This document shows, one piece after another, positions 5,557 through 7,761 of a stretch of DNA of 7,761 nucleotides. Source of the stretch: CAYWNA01 sp964459305 (GTDB taxonomy: Bacteria; Planctomycetota; Planctomycetia; Pirellulales; Pirellulaceae); the NCBI GenBank assembly GCA_964459305.1, contig CAYWNA010000415.1, positions 1 to 7,761 on the forward strand. Reading direction: 5' to 3'. Numbering within the stretch: the stretch's first letter is position 1; each line of letters starts with the position of its first letter. The position numbers and the translations under genes were made by a program. Below the pieces are notes generated by a model. It worked only from the letters and a program-made list of their open reading frames with translations. It did no database searches and was not told where the DNA came from.

Positions 5557-7715
5557 ACGCATCCGGCACGCTCACATTCCTGTGGACTCCATGGTCGGCC
5601 CTTGTGTCGATGGTTTTGGTGCTGGTCACTGCGGTGTTCTGCTTTATCGCTTGGCGGCGCAGCGGTTATCGCAAGTCGCTGGGCCTGCTTGAGCTGTTGC
5701 GTCTGGCACTGGTCATTCTCGCGGCACTGATGCTCAACCAACCTGAGTTCATTCAAGAGTTCCGACCTGAGGAGAAGCCGTCGGTAGCCGTGCTGTGGGA
5801 CGCGTCGTCCAGCATGGAGACGCGCGACGCGACAAATGGCGCTCCATCGGCGACGTCGCCGGTGTCGCGCCGCGAGGCAATCGCGCCGTTAGCCGAATCG
5901 TCGTCTTGGAGCAAGCTGCACGAACGAATCAACGTGGTCATCCAATCGTTTTCATCGGCGGAAGACGGAAGCGGCAGCGACCTGCACGAGCCGCTTGTCA
6001 AGGCTCTTGCTGGATGCAGAAATCTGGTCGGCGTCGTGCTCGCGTCCGACGGCGATTGGAACGAAGGTCTGCCGCCGGTTCAAGCCGCGTCGCGACTGCG
6101 ATTGAAAGGCGTGCCGGTGTTCACCGTGCCGGTGGGCAGTCCCACTCGGCTGCCGGACGTCGAGTTGCTCAGTCTCGACGCACCGACATTCGGAGTTGTC
6201 GGTAAGTCCGTGCGAATTCCGTTTACGCTCGACAGTTCACTGCCGCGTGATTACGTCGCGTCTGCCGTGTTGCGCACGTCGGATGGGAATGACGTGTCGA
6301 AAGACGTCCGTATCGGGGCGATGGGACGGACTAACGAATGGATCGTGTGGAAACCGGAAGATGTGGGCGACTTTACCCTGACCTTGGAGGTTGCGACGCA
6401 TAACGACGAGACGCTGACGGACAACAACCGTCTGACTGCGCCGATTTCCATCCGCGAAGAGAAGCTGTGCGTGCTGATCGTCGAATCGTATCCGCGGTGG
6501 GAGTATCGCTATCTCCGCAACGCGTTGTCACGCGATCCGGGCGTTGACGTATCGTGCTTGCTGTTTCATCCGGGACTCAGCAAGGTCGGTGGCGGCAGCA
6601 AGGACTACATCAAGCAATTTCCCGGCGGTCTGGACGAACTCTCCCAGTTCGACGTGGTGTTTGTAGGGGACGTGGGAATCGACAACGGCCAACTGACCGT
6701 CGGACAATGCCGGTTGCTCAAGGGCCTGGTCGAGCATCAGGCGAGCGGAGTGGTCTTCATGCCGGGTTGGCAGGGGCGGCAGTTCTCGCTGCTGGACACC
6801 GAACTGGACGATCTCTATCCCGTCGTGCTCGATGAAACGCAATTGGGCGGCTGGGGATCGCGCACGCCCAATCACTTTGAACTCACCGAACTCGGACGCC
6901 GCAGTCTGCTGACCAAGCTGGCCGACACGCGCGAAGAGAACATGGAGGTCTGGGAGAACCTGCCCGGTTTCCAGTGGTACGCGCCGGTGGTGCGGGCCCG
7001 GGCGGGCAGCGAGGTGTTGAGCGTACACAAGGACATCTCAAACGAATTCGGTCGTTTGCCGTTGCTTGCGACACGCACCTATGGAGCCGGCAAAGTGCTG
7101 TTCATGGGCACTGACGGCGCATGGCGTTGGCGCAAGGGTGTCGAGGACAAGTACCACTATCGATTCTGGGGGCAGGTCGTGCGTTGGATGGCGTACCAAC
7201 GCAACATGGCCAAGGGAGAGACGATGCGGCTATACTATTCGCCGGACCAGCCTCAGATCGATCAGACGCTGGCGCTCAGTGCCAATGTGATGGAGCGCAG
7301 CGGCGAACCGTTGAACCATGGCGATGTCACGGCACGAATTGAGGCTCCTTCGGGCAGAGCCGAGACAGTCCGTTTTGTGTCGTCGGGCGAGCAATGGGGA
7401 GCCTTCTCCGGGCGATTCACCACCAAAGAACCCGGCAAACACCAAGTTACCCTCGCGTGCAAGCAAACGGGCGCGACCTTAGAAGCGTCTTTCTTTGTAC
7501 AAGGTGTCGCCACCGAGCGGGTTGGCCGGCCGGCGCGCCCGGAGGTACTCGAAGAGATCGCCCGTGTCACGCGGGGCCGAGTCGTCGAAGCCGAAAAACT
7601 GGACAATATCGTACGGTCGCTGGCGGCTCTGCCCGATCCGCCTCCGTCGGTTCGCCGGGTACAGGTGTGGAGTCATCCAATCATGGCCGGGTTGCTGGTG
7701 ACCCTGCTGGGGTAA
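5553..7715 (+). CDS. Large membrane vWA / GATase-like protein of the MoxR operon, C-terminus possibly truncated
   Basis: The product is 720 residues from GTG 5553. Two membrane helices lie near the N-terminus (about 14-34 and 44-61). A vWA-like domain follows with DASSSM (83-88; Asp83, Ser85, Ser87) and VVLASDGDWNEG (161-172). A beta-sandwich-like stretch covers about 205-300. A GATase1-like domain covers about 305-550, with VLIVESYPRWEYRYLR (307-322), DVVFVGDVG (367-375), VVFMPGW (400-406) and YGAGKVLFMGTDGAWRWR (510-527). No catalytic Cys-His-Glu triad is evident, so it is probably not an enzyme. A further beta domain reaches about 650. The protein ends at SHPIMAGLLVTLLG, too short for a full membrane span. 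A displaced frame just downstream reads as a continuation of that helix. It is translationally coupled to the BatA-like gene. The architecture is common in planctomycete MoxR clusters; its function is unknown. Confidence 0.88.
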   Translation: MNASGTLTFLWTPWSALVSMVLVLVTAVFCFIAWRRSGYRKSLGLLELLRLALVILAALMLNQPEFIQEFRPEEKPSVAVLWDASSSMETRDATNGAPSATSPVSRREAIAPLAESSSWSKLHERINVVIQSFSSAEDGSGSDLHEPLVKALAGCRNLVGVVLASDGDWNEGLPPVQAASRLRLKGVPVFTVPVGSPTRLPDVELLSLDAPTFGVVGKSVRIPFTLDSSLPRDYVASAVLRTSDGNDVSKDVRIGAMGRTNEWIVWKPEDVGDFTLTLEVATHNDETLTDNNRLTAPISIREEKLCVLIVESYPRWEYRYLRNALSRDPGVDVSCLLFHPGLSKVGGGSKDYIKQFPGGLDELSQFDVVFVGDVGIDNGQLTVGQCRLLKGLVEHQASGVVFMPGWQGRQFSLLDTELDDLYPVVLDETQLGGWGSRTPNHFELTELGRRSLLTKLADTREENMEVWENLPGFQWYAPVVRARAGSEVLSVHKDISNEFGRLPLLATRTYGAGKVLFMGTDGAWRWRKGVEDKYHYRFWGQVVRWMAYQRNMAKGETMRLYYSPDQPQIDQTLALSANVMERSGEPLNHGDVTARIEAPSGRAETVRFVSSGEQWGAFSGRFTTKEPGKHQVTLACKQTGATLEASFFVQGVATERVGRPARPEVLEEIARVTRGRVVEAEKLDNIVRSLAALPDPPPSVRRVQVWSHPIMAGLLVTLLG

Positions 7716-7728
7716 CCGGTCACCGGTC
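7711..7728. repeat. Tandem 7-bp repeat at the 3' end of the last gene
   Basis: ACCGGTC occurs twice head to tail (7715-7721 and 7722-7728). Equivalently, GGTNACC occurs as GGTAACC (7711-7717) and GGTCACC (7718-7724). The first copy contains the TAA stop of the gene. The repeat lies exactly where the expected membrane helix is interrupted. Confidence 0.75.
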
Positions 7729-7761
7729 GGTGTTTTGATGTTTTGGCTTGTGTGGACAAGA
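7729..7761 (+). other. Displaced end of the last gene, or start of a further gene
   Basis: The frame from 7729 reads GVLMFWLVWTR and is open to the window end. It is hydrophobic then basic, as expected for the second half of the C-terminal membrane helix of the preceding gene. Alternatively, ATG 7738 in the same frame starts a new membrane protein (MFWLVWTR), though no good ribosome binding site precedes it. The window ends before this can be decided. Confidence 0.3.

Overview
The window reads as a piece of a Planctomycetota chromosome, most likely a Pirellulales-type lineage. The evidence is a DUF1559 (H-X9-DG family) protein, a family massively expanded in that phylum, next to a MoxR / DUF58 / BatA-like / large vWA-GATase-like membrane protein cluster in the gene order and sequence style common there. 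The DNA is moderately GC-rich and every gene is on the + strand.

Layout. Positions 1-972 are the 3' part of a DUF1559 gene whose start lies outside the window. Positions 973-1155 are a structured spacer with a 9-bp perfect inverted repeat and no convincing promoter or terminator. The MoxR-family AAA+ ATPase follows (1156-2181). A 464-bp cassette (2191-2654) then separates it from the DUF58 gene. The cassette is a 23S rRNA intervening-sequence-type four-helix-bundle protein gene (2224-2595) enclosed by 32-nt inverted arms. After it come the DUF58 vWA protein (2666-3577), a BatA-like membrane vWA protein (3574-5556, ATGA overlap) and a large membrane vWA/GATase-like protein (5553-7715, GTGA overlap).

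How the genes fit together. MoxR ATPases are thought to act as chaperones on metal-binding (MIDAS) vWA proteins. Here one ATPase precedes three vWA candidates: a soluble one (DUF58) and two membrane-anchored ones. The last three genes are translationally coupled by 4-nt overlaps, so this is almost certainly one operon.

Most notable is the cassette. Its arms can pair in the + strand transcript over 32 positions with only 2 mismatches, and all four transition differences between the arms become G-U pairs rather than mismatches. Its architecture, a long stem around an IVP gene, matches the intervening sequences known inside 23S rRNA, but here it sits inside a protein-coding operon. A strong Shine-Dalgarno sequence lies just left of it with no start codon to serve, and the DUF58 start codon just right of it has no Shine-Dalgarno. 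This suggests that the cassette split a ribosome-binding site from its start codon, and that the folded stem may bring the two back together. A second oddity is at the window end, where the last gene stops in the middle of what looks like a C-terminal membrane helix, at a tandem 7-bp repeat.
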